Assembly (NCBI GenBank): GCA_964533705.1
Contig: CAZHMN010000039.1
Span: 1 to 26,248 of the forward strand
Source of the DNA: CAZHMN01 sp964533705
GTDB taxonomy: Bacteria > Electryoneota > B3-LCP
DNA: 26,248 nt
Direction of reading: 5' to 3'
This document shows positions 8,628 to 16,038 of this stretch, in pieces. Below the pieces are notes generated by a model, which saw only the letters and a program-made list of their open reading frames with translations, made no database searches and had not been told where the DNA came from. The position numbers and the translations under genes are program-made. Position 1 is the stretch's first letter. The number at the start of each line of letters is the position of its first letter.

Positions 8628-8782
8628 GAGAGCATTGAAATATTGCATATGATCGCCAAAGCTGTCTCTCCCGCAAAAACCCCAAAGTGGGGCTTAGGCT
8701 CCGGGAGTCTAAATAAATCAAGCGATTAGATGGATTCCCGCTTGCGCGGGAATGACACTATGGTGAATATTTCAAAGAACTC
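8628..8782. repeat. Inverted-repeat-bounded intergenic element, copy 1 (MITE-like)
   Basis: The ends are imperfect inverted repeats: 8628-8644 matches the reverse complement of 8766-8782 at 14 of 17 positions. Near the right end is a hairpin, ATTCCCGC/GCGGGAAT (8734-8741, 8746-8753). The 29 bases after the hairpin match copy 2 (11411-11545) at 20 positions, and both copies end in CTC. A nested pairing, CCCC-AAAGT-GGGG, lies in the middle. No open frame or transposase is present. The rest of the 8589-8803 intergenic region shows only the GGGAGG ribosome site of the next gene. Confidence 0.45.
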
Positions 8783-8803
8783 TTTTGTTAGGGAGGTATC
8801 CCC

Positions 8804-10021
8804 ATGTTATCCCTCCGCATCTACCACAGGATTGCCCTCTTACTTATAATCCTACTGCTCATAGCATCCAATGCTTTCGGCTCCGCGCAAATCATTATTT
8901 GCGGCTGGCAACCGGGTGAAATTTATTTTATTGGATTTCATTCAGCATACTGGGGATATGCGGGATTTTATTACAGTTCGGACTACGGTGAAAATATCGA
9001 ATTGCGCGATTCAATAGTGACGGAAAATGATTTCGGTGCGCTATTAGCAGATGCCGAGGGAAATACGATTCATCGCCTATTGTACGGTTATCCGTATTAT
9101 GATCATCTCTTAAGCCAGGATGGCGGATTTTCCTGGGAAGTGGTAAACGGGGAAATCACAGCCTGCCCAAATTACGCGAGCGGAGTGATACCAGGGGAAG
9201 TATATCGTCAAAAGGAAATACCCTACCACTATCTTTTGGAAAGAAGCTCATCCTTTGGCGTTAGTTATGACTCCTGTCTGTGTTTGGGATTTCCAGATAC
9301 ATTAGGGATGGCCTCTGTAGCCCTCGGAGTTGATTCCGGAGAAGTTTACATCTGGGCCCAGGAGGGAAACCTCTATTACAGCTCTGACTATGCTGAGCAC
9401 TTCACTTACCTGGGGAATCTTAACCAATCTGCAGGGATTATGTGCTATTCGCTACTAACAAACGGTGCCGAACAAGGTGAGATTTACGCATTTTATCATG
9501 ATTATAAGAAGATCTGGCGAATTTATGATTATGGAGCCAGCGTTGAGGTGATCGCCGATTTCCCCCACGGCATCTCTTGGTACTGTAGCATAGCCAGTGG
9601 GCGGGAACCCGGCGAGGTCTATTTCTACGCAGTGAACGCTGATTTTTACCCGGGCGGCGTGATGGAAATCTGGCATACCAACAACTACGGTCAGGACTGG
9701 GACATGTACGAGCATGTTGTGCAATATAACGGGGTAGAAAGAAGGGTGTCCCCCCTGCCATCCAATGAGCAACTTCAGATCTATCCCAATCCGGCCAATC
9801 CCTCCTTCACCATCGAGTACAACTTACCCTTAGCCCAATCTGTCGAGCTGAATATTTACACTCTGATGGGTCAACAGCTCTGGCAATGCCGACCTGGCTT
9901 CCAATTGCCGGGGAAATATCAGATCTTCTTTGATGGGGAGAATTTCCCCAGTGGTATGCACGTGCTGACTCTCCAAACAAATGAAAGGAGGTGGTGTAAA
10001 AAAATTACTCTATTGAAATAG
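8804..10021 (+). CDS. Secreted Asp-box beta-propeller protein with T9SS tail, paralog A
   Basis: 405 residues with ATG at 8804 and GGGAGG 7 bases upstream. A signal peptide covers about 1-27. The body is a roughly 46-residue repeat. GE-[VI]-Y motifs occur at 38-41, 131-134, 179-182, 225-228 and 270-273, with a worn copy near 85. Each is followed by an Asp-box-like turn (SSDYGENI at 58, SQDGGFSW at 104, about 149, SSDYAEHF at 193, about 241, TNNYGQDW at 292). Six units are consistent with a beta-propeller of the sortilin/BNR type. The tail from about 318 (LQIYPNPANP ... KKITLLK) is a T9SS type A domain. Base composition is visibly AT-richer than the flanking peptidase and esterase genes. No enzyme residues are recognised; binding or adhesion is a guess. 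Confidence 0.8.
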   Translation: MLSLRIYHRIALLLIILLLIASNAFGSAQIIICGWQPGEIYFIGFHSAYWGYAGFYYSSDYGENIELRDSIVTENDFGALLADAEGNTIHRLLYGYPYYDHLLSQDGGFSWEVVNGEITACPNYASGVIPGEVYRQKEIPYHYLLERSSSFGVSYDSCLCLGFPDTLGMASVALGVDSGEVYIWAQEGNLYYSSDYAEHFTYLGNLNQSAGIMCYSLLTNGAEQGEIYAFYHDYKKIWRIYDYGASVEVIADFPHGISWYCSIASGREPGEVYFYAVNADFYPGGVMEIWHTNNYGQDWDMYEHVVQYNGVERRVSPLPSNEQLQIYPNPANPSFTIEYNLPLAQSVELNIYTLMGQQLWQCRPGFQLPGKYQIFFDGENFPSGMHVLTLQTNERRWCKKITLLK

Positions 10022-10074
10022 TCGGATATTCTGCTATAACTTGAAAATAAATTCCAAATAATAAGGGGTCCACC

Positions 10075-11280
10075 ATGAAACGTTTAAATCTATTGCTCAT
10101 GCTGATGCTCATAGCATCAGATGTTTTCGGTTCCCCGCAACTGATAGTTTGCGGCTGTCAGCCGGGTGAAATTTACTTCGTCGGACCTCATCCAGATTTT
10201 CCTGTTTGTTGGACCGGATTCTACTATAGCTCAAATTATGGTCAAGACATCGAGCTTAGAGGAAGAACCTTTCTGGAAAATTTCGGGGTATTGCTACCTG
10301 ATGCTGAAGAAGAGAGTCTGTACCGCATTGCTAATAACTTTTACAATGGCACGCAGCAAGTCAGCTTTAATGGAGGATTCGATTGGGAAATTACAAATGT
10401 GGTTTACGGGATCTCGAGTAATATATTTAGCTCGGCATCCGGTGTAATTTCAGGTGAAGTCTATCGCCCCATGCAACATCCGCAAAATTATCAGTTAGAG
10501 AGAAGCACTTATTTTGGTTCAGATTATATCTCCTGCTCGACCAACGGATTTCCCACTGACGCATATATTCGTGAGGTTGCCCTTGGCAGCACTCCGGGAG
10601 AAGTTTATCTGTGGAGTCCATACGGGAGCATGTATTATAGCTCTGACTATGGGGAGAATTTCACATACCAGGCAAATCTACTACTTCAAACAGGGATGGT
10701 AGTTACAACTCAATTCACGAACGGGTCTGTACCCGGCGAAATTTTTGGTATAGAGGAAGATTATCATTGGATCTGGCGGATCACCGATTATGGGAATAGC
10801 GCAGAAGTTATATCCATATTTCCACACCCTTACACCTGGGCTCACGGCTTGGCATCAGGTGGCAATCCTGGAGAATTATATTTCCTTTTAGAAGATATTA
10901 GTGGATACGCAGGTTGCACTATCGAAATCCATCACACTACCAACTACGGTCAGGACTGGACGATGAACTCCCATTACATTGCCTGGAGCGGTATCGCAAA
11001 AGAGACATCCCCAATACCGTCCTCTATTAAACTTCAGATCTATCCCAACCCGGCCAATCCTACCACCTGGATCAGCTTCACCCTCTCCGCCCCGCAGGAG
11101 GCCACGCTGGCTGTTTATAACATGCTGGGCGTAAAGGTTACGACCCTCGCAGGCGGACTACAGGAGCCAGGGGTGCATACTTATTACTGGGATGCGTCGT
11201 CACAGGCCAGCGGGGTGTACGTTGTGAGGTTGGAGACGGTAGGACAGATTACAGCGCAGAGGATTGTCGTTTTACGATAA
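10075..11280 (+). CDS. Secreted Asp-box beta-propeller protein with T9SS tail, paralog B
   Basis: 401 residues, starting 53 bp after paralog A, with AAGGGG upstream of ATG 10075. A signal peptide covers about 1-20 and is nearly identical in style to paralog A (LMLIASDVFGS versus LLLIASNAFGS). The propeller aligns along its whole length: QPGEIYFVG, SGEVYRP, TPGEVYLW, VPGEIF and NPGELYF mark the units, with YYSSNYGQDIEL, YYSSDYGENF and TTNYGQDW as Asp-box turns. The sorting domain starts at LQIYPNPANP, where DNA identity to A is nearly perfect for about 25 bases. After that point the two tails differ strongly, and the B tail (MLGVKVTTLAGG ... ASGVYVVRLE) is GC-richer than its own propeller. The pair is a tandem duplication; function is unknown. 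Confidence 0.8.
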   Translation: MKRLNLLLMLMLIASDVFGSPQLIVCGCQPGEIYFVGPHPDFPVCWTGFYYSSNYGQDIELRGRTFLENFGVLLPDAEEESLYRIANNFYNGTQQVSFNGGFDWEITNVVYGISSNIFSSASGVISGEVYRPMQHPQNYQLERSTYFGSDYISCSTNGFPTDAYIREVALGSTPGEVYLWSPYGSMYYSSDYGENFTYQANLLLQTGMVVTTQFTNGSVPGEIFGIEEDYHWIWRITDYGNSAEVISIFPHPYTWAHGLASGGNPGELYFLLEDISGYAGCTIEIHHTTNYGQDWTMNSHYIAWSGIAKETSPIPSSIKLQIYPNPANPTTWISFTLSAPQEATLAVYNMLGVKVTTLAGGLQEPGVHTYYWDASSQASGVYVVRLETVGQITAQRIVVLR

Positions 11281-11286
11281 TACTCG

Positions 11287-11308
11287 TCGGGGTCAGGGGC
11301 GACCCCGA
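11287..11308. repeat. GC-rich hairpin just after paralog B
   Basis: TCGGGGTC (11287-11294) and GACCCCGA (11301-11308) pair perfectly around a 6-base loop, starting 6 bases after the stop codon. There is no T-run, so it is not a standard intrinsic terminator; it may protect the mRNA 3' end. Confidence 0.4.
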
Positions 11309-11324
11309 GTACGGAAATGTGAAT

Positions 11325-11345
11325 GGCGGGGGAAGTACCCCCGCC
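11325..11345. repeat. Second GC-rich hairpin in the same intergenic region
   Basis: GGCGGGGG (11325-11332) and CCCCCGCC (11338-11345) pair perfectly around the loop AAGTA. No T-run follows. Two strong GC hairpins 16 bases apart, without a tract of T, look like dispersed palindromic repeats rather than terminators. Confidence 0.4.
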
Positions 11346-11410
11346 CTACACCTAGAGAATCTTAAAATCCTGATTGTTCTGAAAGAAACCTTGCGAATTC
11401 CCGGTTAAAA

Positions 11411-11545
11411 TGAGACTGTTGCATAATGATATATGTTTGGCCGTTAGGTAACTCCAGCGAAAACGAAATACCATAATTATCAATATGTTAAATAGATTCC
11501 TGCTTTCGCAGGAATGACTCTAAAGTGACTTTTTCAACAGTCTCA
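11411..11545. repeat. Inverted-repeat-bounded intergenic element, copy 2 (MITE-like)
   Basis: Perfect 11-bp terminal inverted repeats, TGAGACTGTTG (11411-11421) and CAACAGTCTCA (11535-11545), enclose 113 bases. AAA follows the right end and AAAA precedes the left end, compatible with a short target duplication but too simple to prove it. The inner hairpin ATTCCTGC/GCAGGAAT (11496-11503, 11508-11515) is the copy 1 hairpin with a paired C-G to T-A change. It encodes no protein. With the two GC hairpins it accounts for most of the 299-base intergenic stretch 11281-11579. Confidence 0.5.
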
Positions 11546-11579
11546 AAACAACACCAGACATAACAAACAAATACTTTCC

Positions 11580-13097
11580 ATGACCCACCGCATCCCGTTA
11601 TACTATCTTCTGTTGGCGGTCTTCCCGGTGTTCTGCGGCGCTCAGCAGGAATACGTCATCACCATCGAGACGACGCTGGGGGATACCACCGAGACCTTCT
11701 GGCTGCAGGTGCCGGAAGGCTATCAGCCGGGCATCGCTTGCCCGCTCTTGATCGGCTGGCACCAGTGGGGCGGCAGCCATACAGAGTTCAAATACCAGAC
11801 CGATTTCGATAGCATCGCCAACGCCAGAGGTTGGATCGCGGCGTCGCATTACGGCACCTCGGCGACGCACTGGAACAACCACGCCACGCAGTCTCACGTG
11901 GTGGACATGATCCGCTGGATTCAGGACACCTTAAGCGTGGACAGCAACCGCATCTTCATGGTGGGATCGTCCATGGGCGGCGCCGCGGCGATGATCTTCT
12001 CGAACAATCACCTCGATCCGGAAGGCCCGATGGTGGCTGCGGCGGCGTCCATGTCGGGGATTCAGGATTGCGAGCGGCGCTATTACGAGCAGGGCATCAA
12101 CAACACCATGATCGCCAGTTTCGGCGGCATGCCCGAAGAAGTGCCCTACGAATACCACCGCAATTCCGCCATCTACTTCGCCGATTCCAGCGAGAGTATG
12201 CATTTTAACGCCTTGCACCTGCCGCTATACCTGACCTTCGGCAACGCCTGGACCGATTCGGTCTGGCGCTGTCACGCTGAGGATCTTTACGACGTCATGG
12301 TCGAATTAGCCGATACCGTGGTGATCTACGAATCGGCCCTGCCTGGGCACGGGTGGGGCGGATGCGAAGAAGATCCCATCTGCGATTTCTTCGAAAATTT
12401 CACCCTGAATCGCTACCCCGCCATCATTTCCGTCAACGCCGACGAAGAAGGACAGTACTACTGGGCGAATGTCACCATGAGGAATCCCGTTGAATCCTTC
12501 GCCCGTTTCGAAGGATCAATTGACGGAGTTTATCCCGAATTCGAATTCACAATGATAAGGAATGTCGCTTCTGCTTCGCTCGACCTACCTTCCGTCGGAT
12601 TCAACTTCAACACGGATGCTTTCTTCTGTCAATGGGATATCCTGGACAGTGAGCCTTCTCAGTTGATCATCGAAGGCGTCCCCTCGATGCCGCTTGAAAT
12701 CAGGAAAGATGGAGGAATATACGCGTCCTGGTCATATGATCCTGCTCTGGAAACGTTGACTCTGAACGGCGAAGGCAGCGGCTACTACGCCATCGTCCTG
12801 GATTACTGGAGCGTTCCCCCGGTGCAGTTGTCCCCTTACCGGGGGCCGGTACTATATGGCCGGATGGGACCGGGCGGTATTTTGGCCTATAATTGGACGA
12901 TACCAGGGCGACTCTCGTGGGAGCTCTTCGACGCGTTGGGCCGGCGAGTGCGCTCGGCCGATCTGGGCTGGCAGATGCAGGGAACCGGGAAGATCATCCT
13001 GCCGGGAAGTTTGAGCAGTGGTATGTATTTCATAAAACTGATGGTCGAAGGGCACAAAACAGAGCAGATCATCATGAGAGTCGCCGTTGTGAAATAA
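11580..13097 (+). CDS. Secreted alpha/beta-hydrolase (esterase-like) with T9SS tail
   Basis: 505 residues. A signal peptide covers about 1-21 (YYLLLAVFPVFCGA). The hydrolase domain, about 30-275, resembles the PHB-depolymerase/feruloyl-esterase group. It has an early LLIGWHQWGGS (oxyanion region), the nucleophile elbow GSSMGG with Ser131, a probable acid Asp226 (NAWTDSVW), and His257 (PGHGWGG). A second beta-rich region follows (about 280-425) and then a T9SS-type tail that ends GMYFIKLMVEG...RVAVVK. The tail lacks the usual NPxNP opening seen in its three neighbours. No good ribosome site precedes ATG 11580. A strong terminator closes the gene at 13114. Substrate is not determined; ester-linked plant polymers or polyesters are possibilities from the family only. 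Confidence 0.82.
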   Translation: MTHRIPLYYLLLAVFPVFCGAQQEYVITIETTLGDTTETFWLQVPEGYQPGIACPLLIGWHQWGGSHTEFKYQTDFDSIANARGWIAASHYGTSATHWNNHATQSHVVDMIRWIQDTLSVDSNRIFMVGSSMGGAAAMIFSNNHLDPEGPMVAAAASMSGIQDCERRYYEQGINNTMIASFGGMPEEVPYEYHRNSAIYFADSSESMHFNALHLPLYLTFGNAWTDSVWRCHAEDLYDVMVELADTVVIYESALPGHGWGGCEEDPICDFFENFTLNRYPAIISVNADEEGQYYWANVTMRNPVESFARFEGSIDGVYPEFEFTMIRNVASASLDLPSVGFNFNTDAFFCQWDILDSEPSQLIIEGVPSMPLEIRKDGGIYASWSYDPALETLTLNGEGSGYYAIVLDYWSVPPVQLSPYRGPVLYGRMGPGGILAYNWTIPGRLSWELFDALGRRVRSADLGWQMQGTGKIILPGSLSSGMYFIKLMVEGHKTEQIIMRVAVVK

Positions 13098-13113
13098 ATT
13101 GACCTGGATATAT

Positions 13114-13149
13114 AGCCCCGACCCAGAGCCAGGGATCGGGGCTTTTTTT
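13114..13149 (+). terminator. Intrinsic terminator after the esterase gene
   Basis: AGCCCCGA (13114-13121) pairs perfectly with TCGGGGCT (13136-13143), followed by a run of seven T. It ends the secreted-protein island. Confidence 0.92.
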
Positions 13150-13286
13150 AGGGCCGATTCATTTATCTTATGCCAATAACCGGTTTAGGCATCCTGGAAG
13201 TTATTGCACAAATATTCTTTAGATAATGACTTGCCCTGCCGATAGAAAAGAGGAAGGATTATCTCCAATCATAATACTGGACGGAA

Positions 13287-14363
13287 ATGTACCGGGAATT
13301 CGTCGAAGCATTTCAGAATTACGGCGCCACGAATCTGGAAATCTTGATGGCTTTGCTGTTCCTGGCGGGCCTGGTGATCGCCTTCATTACGAGAAACATC
13401 TGGGAAAAGAAGAAGGCAAAAGGTCAACGCAAGCGGGTGACGAGGCGCAAGTTTATGCTCGCCTGCCGCAACAAAGGATTGCTGCCTGACGAGGTCAATT
13501 TCCTCATCAATTCGGCAATAAAAGTCGGCTTAGAGGTGGATACCAGCTTGATCGAATCCAACATCTCTTTCGATCAATTCGCGTTCCGGGTGTTGCAATC
13601 GGGAGATGACGATGAACAGGAGAAACTGAATGCCGACCTAAGCGCTCTGCGGAATAAGCTGGGATTCAGGCCGCCACCTCGTGGATTCGCCCTGAATTCA
13701 ACTCGAGAACTGCCCGGAGGACAACTCCTCTATATCGCCATCGCTCCGAATGTCTTTTTAGAAGGGCGCACGGTTTACGTTGATGAAACCATGCTTACGG
13801 TTCGTTTGCAGGCAGGAAGGCCTTCCATCCGCCTCCGGGCGGGAAAGGAGGTGTCCATTCATTTCAGTCGGACGGGCGATGCCCGCTACTCGGGATCCTG
13901 TAGCATTCTTCGCACCGCTTCGAACGAGGAAGGGCAACACATCCGGCTCAGTCACTGCAACGAGCTGCGACGAGACCAGAGAAGGAGGGATTTCCGCGTC
14001 GACGACGACCGCACCATCTGCCTCTGGGTGATGGACGAACAGATGCGTCAAGCTGAGGATCCTTTTCGAATCATAGATAATCGCATGCCGGAAAGAGCGC
14101 GCCTGGAGGACATTTCAGGAGGCGGTGCTTCTATCATATTCCACCGAAGTCTTTCCAGCACGAAGGGAATCTTCATCAATCTCGATCCCGGGAGGACCTA
14201 CGGTCTGCCGATCGTGCGCGGCACGGTGATCCGTTCCAAGCGTAGAAGTCGAATGGATCGGTGGGCGATGTCCATTCGTTTCGAAGACTTGCGACCTTCT
14301 GAGCACCAGAAAATCGTCAGTCATGTCTTCATGAAAGAACGCGACCAATTAAAGATCGCTTAG
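13287..14363 (+). CDS. Membrane-anchored PilZ-domain protein (probable c-di-GMP receptor)
   Basis: 358 residues. One transmembrane helix sits at about 17-36, followed by a basic stretch (KKKAKGQRKRVTRRK) that puts the rest in the cytoplasm. A helical region to about 125 precedes two beta domains, as in YcgR-type proteins (PilZN plus PilZ). The C-terminal PilZ has both ligand motifs: RxxxR within residues 232-237 (RRRDFR) and DxSxxG at Asp275, Ser277 and Gly280 (DISGGG). Binding of cyclic di-GMP is therefore well supported by family knowledge. ATG 13287 has GGACGGA just upstream. No flagellar or pilus genes are next to it, so its output is unknown. Motility, adhesion and secretion control are all possible. 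Confidence 0.85.
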   Translation: MYREFVEAFQNYGATNLEILMALLFLAGLVIAFITRNIWEKKKAKGQRKRVTRRKFMLACRNKGLLPDEVNFLINSAIKVGLEVDTSLIESNISFDQFAFRVLQSGDDDEQEKLNADLSALRNKLGFRPPPRGFALNSTRELPGGQLLYIAIAPNVFLEGRTVYVDETMLTVRLQAGRPSIRLRAGKEVSIHFSRTGDARYSGSCSILRTASNEEGQHIRLSHCNELRRDQRRRDFRVDDDRTICLWVMDEQMRQAEDPFRIIDNRMPERARLEDISGGGASIIFHRSLSSTKGIFINLDPGRTYGLPIVRGTVIRSKRRSRMDRWAMSIRFEDLRPSEHQKIVSHVFMKERDQLKIA

Positions 14364-14485
14364 ATCAGCCTCCCCCAATAGCCCTTCAGTGGCTAACCCA
14401 GAAACGAACCAGAGACTGAGGACAGGAAATTACAGGCTCTTGTGCTGGCCGAGCTATAAGTGCCCCTTAAAATGATCAAAAAATG

Positions 14486-14514
14486 TTGACAGATAAGCCT
14501 GAATTCGGTATATT
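14486..14514 (+). promoter_or_regulatory. Consensus promoter of the orphan PAS histidine kinase
   Basis: TTGACA (14486-14491), 17 bases, TATATT (14509-14514). Transcription would begin near 14521. The rest of 14364-14607 shows only a weak 5-bp hairpin near 14382-14398. Confidence 0.75.
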
Positions 14515-14658
14515 GTTTTGCATTGAATAAATTTTGATACAATTCGAACATCCCAAATGCGTGTTTGAGCTATGGTATGCGTTGTTTTCCCAACGAAGTG
14601 AAGGGCAGTGTTTCAACATAAAAATCGTTCCATGAATCAATCAAAAGACAGAGGATTC

Positions 14659-15906
14659 ATGGTGAAAACGCCCATTCGGGGCGCAAAATCAAAAGATGAG
14701 ATCGGGGCAAAGGCCGCCAAATCTAGTCCCGACGGTGTGGAATTCCCAAAGGACGGCTATCTCCTTCAGGCGATTCTGAGATCAATACAGGAAGGAATGA
14801 TTTTCGCGGATTCTGACGGACTCGTGGTGGAGCTAAACGAACGGGCTGAAAAACTATTAGGTGAGAAACGGGAGAAGGTGCTGGGAAAATCAATCTTCGA
14901 TCTGCACCCGCCTCAGATTCGCCAGCGCGTTCATTCATTGTTGGAAGAAATCGAGTCCAATCCAGATAAAGACCTCCGCATCCTGGAACACTGGCAGGGC
15001 GATCGCTGGATAGAAATACGCTTTTCCGCTCTCAAAGATCAATTCGGGAAGCTCCAGGGTATCATCGTCAATTACAGAGAGCAGACCGAATCGAAACGGC
15101 TGGAAGAGCAGTGGAGATCTCTGGAGCACAAGCTTCAGCAGGAACACAGACTTTCGGAGATCGGGGTTCTGGCTTCCGGTATCGCGCACAATTTAAACGG
15201 ACCGCTGTCGGTAATTGTCGGCTACCTGGATTTGCTCTACTGCCGGTATCCGGAATTAGAAGACATTCCCATGATCCTGTCTCAAGCAGAACGGATGAAG
15301 GAGATCATCAGCAATATGATGATCAAAAGCCGCCATGAACAGGACAGCCGCCGGCGACCGATTAATTTAAATAGCCTTCTGCAGAACGAATTAAAATTCC
15401 TGGAGGCGAATCTCGAATTTAAACACAGGATCAACAAGCTGTACGACTTCGCCCAGGGCCTGCCTGATATTTACGGTGTTTACAGCGATTTTTCCCAGTG
15501 CTTCCTCAATATCGTCAACAACGCCATTGACGCCATGGTGGACTCGCCGGTTAAAGAACTGTCGGTGAGAACCCGCTATGATCGCGAAAACATTTCCATT
15601 GAGTTCCAAGATACCGGCTGCGGCTTGGATCCCAAAGAAGCGGATAAGATATTCAATCCATTTTATACCACCAAGCCCCCCGTCGGTGAAGGGGAGCCGG
15701 GACGCCCAACCGGCACGGGATTGGGTTTGTCCAGTGTCTATCAGTTGATAAAAAAGTACCGCGGATCTATTTTAGTAGACGGAGCACCGGGCAAGGGCGC
15801 CAAATTTACGGTGGTGATTCCCATTGAGGTCAATCTCCCCCCAAGGGATAAATCGGATTCAGAATCAAGCGTAGAAGAGACCCATGCGTCAGAAGTAGAA
15901 GCATAG
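14659..15906 (+). CDS. Soluble PAS-domain histidine kinase (orphan)
   Basis: 415 residues from ATG 14659, which has AGAGGA just upstream. The frame is open back to GTG 14608, whose GAAGGG is only 2 bases away, and to ATG 14632, which has no ribosome site; either would add up to 17 residues. There is no membrane helix. A PAS domain spans about 35-145, with a short coiled segment (RLEEQWRSLEHKLQQEHRL) to 168. The H-box is GIAHNLNGPL with His177. The residue after His is Asn178 instead of the usual Glu/Asp. N-box NIVNNAIDAM, G1 DTGCG (318-322), F-box FNPFYTT and G2 GTGLGLSS are intact. No response regulator is adjacent. It has its own promoter and terminator. A kinase-competent but phosphatase-altered enzyme is inference. 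Confidence 0.88.
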   Translation: MVKTPIRGAKSKDEIGAKAAKSSPDGVEFPKDGYLLQAILRSIQEGMIFADSDGLVVELNERAEKLLGEKREKVLGKSIFDLHPPQIRQRVHSLLEEIESNPDKDLRILEHWQGDRWIEIRFSALKDQFGKLQGIIVNYREQTESKRLEEQWRSLEHKLQQEHRLSEIGVLASGIAHNLNGPLSVIVGYLDLLYCRYPELEDIPMILSQAERMKEIISNMMIKSRHEQDSRRRPINLNSLLQNELKFLEANLEFKHRINKLYDFAQGLPDIYGVYSDFSQCFLNIVNNAIDAMVDSPVKELSVRTRYDRENISIEFQDTGCGLDPKEADKIFNPFYTTKPPVGEGEPGRPTGTGLGLSSVYQLIKKYRGSILVDGAPGKGAKFTVVIPIEVNLPPRDKSDSESSVEETHASEVEA

Positions 15907-15931
15907 TCAGTGGTCGAACTCGAAATGATAC

Positions 15932-15971
15932 ACCCGTTACTCAACCCTTGGTAACGGGTTTTGTAGTTTTT
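15932..15971 (+). terminator. Intrinsic terminator after the PAS kinase gene
   Basis: ACCCGTTAC (15932-15940) pairs perfectly with GTAACGGGT (15951-15959), and TTTTGTAGTTTTT follows. It lies 25 bases after the stop codon and faces the convergent KamA-type gene. Confidence 0.82.
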
Positions 15972-16038
15972 CATAATCCAGCGTTCGCTAAAGGCTATCC
16001 TATGTGTCAAAATCGCACTTTTCTTTGAAGCCGGTTTC

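Noticed and set aside
8589..11579. CRISPR array among the intergenic repeats
   Set aside because: Only two diverged copies, far apart, with gene-length spacing and no regular direct repeats.
11580..11660. Lipoprotein signal in the esterase (VFPVFCGA)
   Set aside because: Residues before the Cys (PVF) do not fit a lipobox, and a normal signal-peptidase site after CGA fits better.
13194..13208. Possible sigma54 promoter (TGGAAG ... TTGCA) upstream of the PilZ gene
   Set aside because: The GG and GC dinucleotides are 2 bases too close for the strict -24/-12 spacing.
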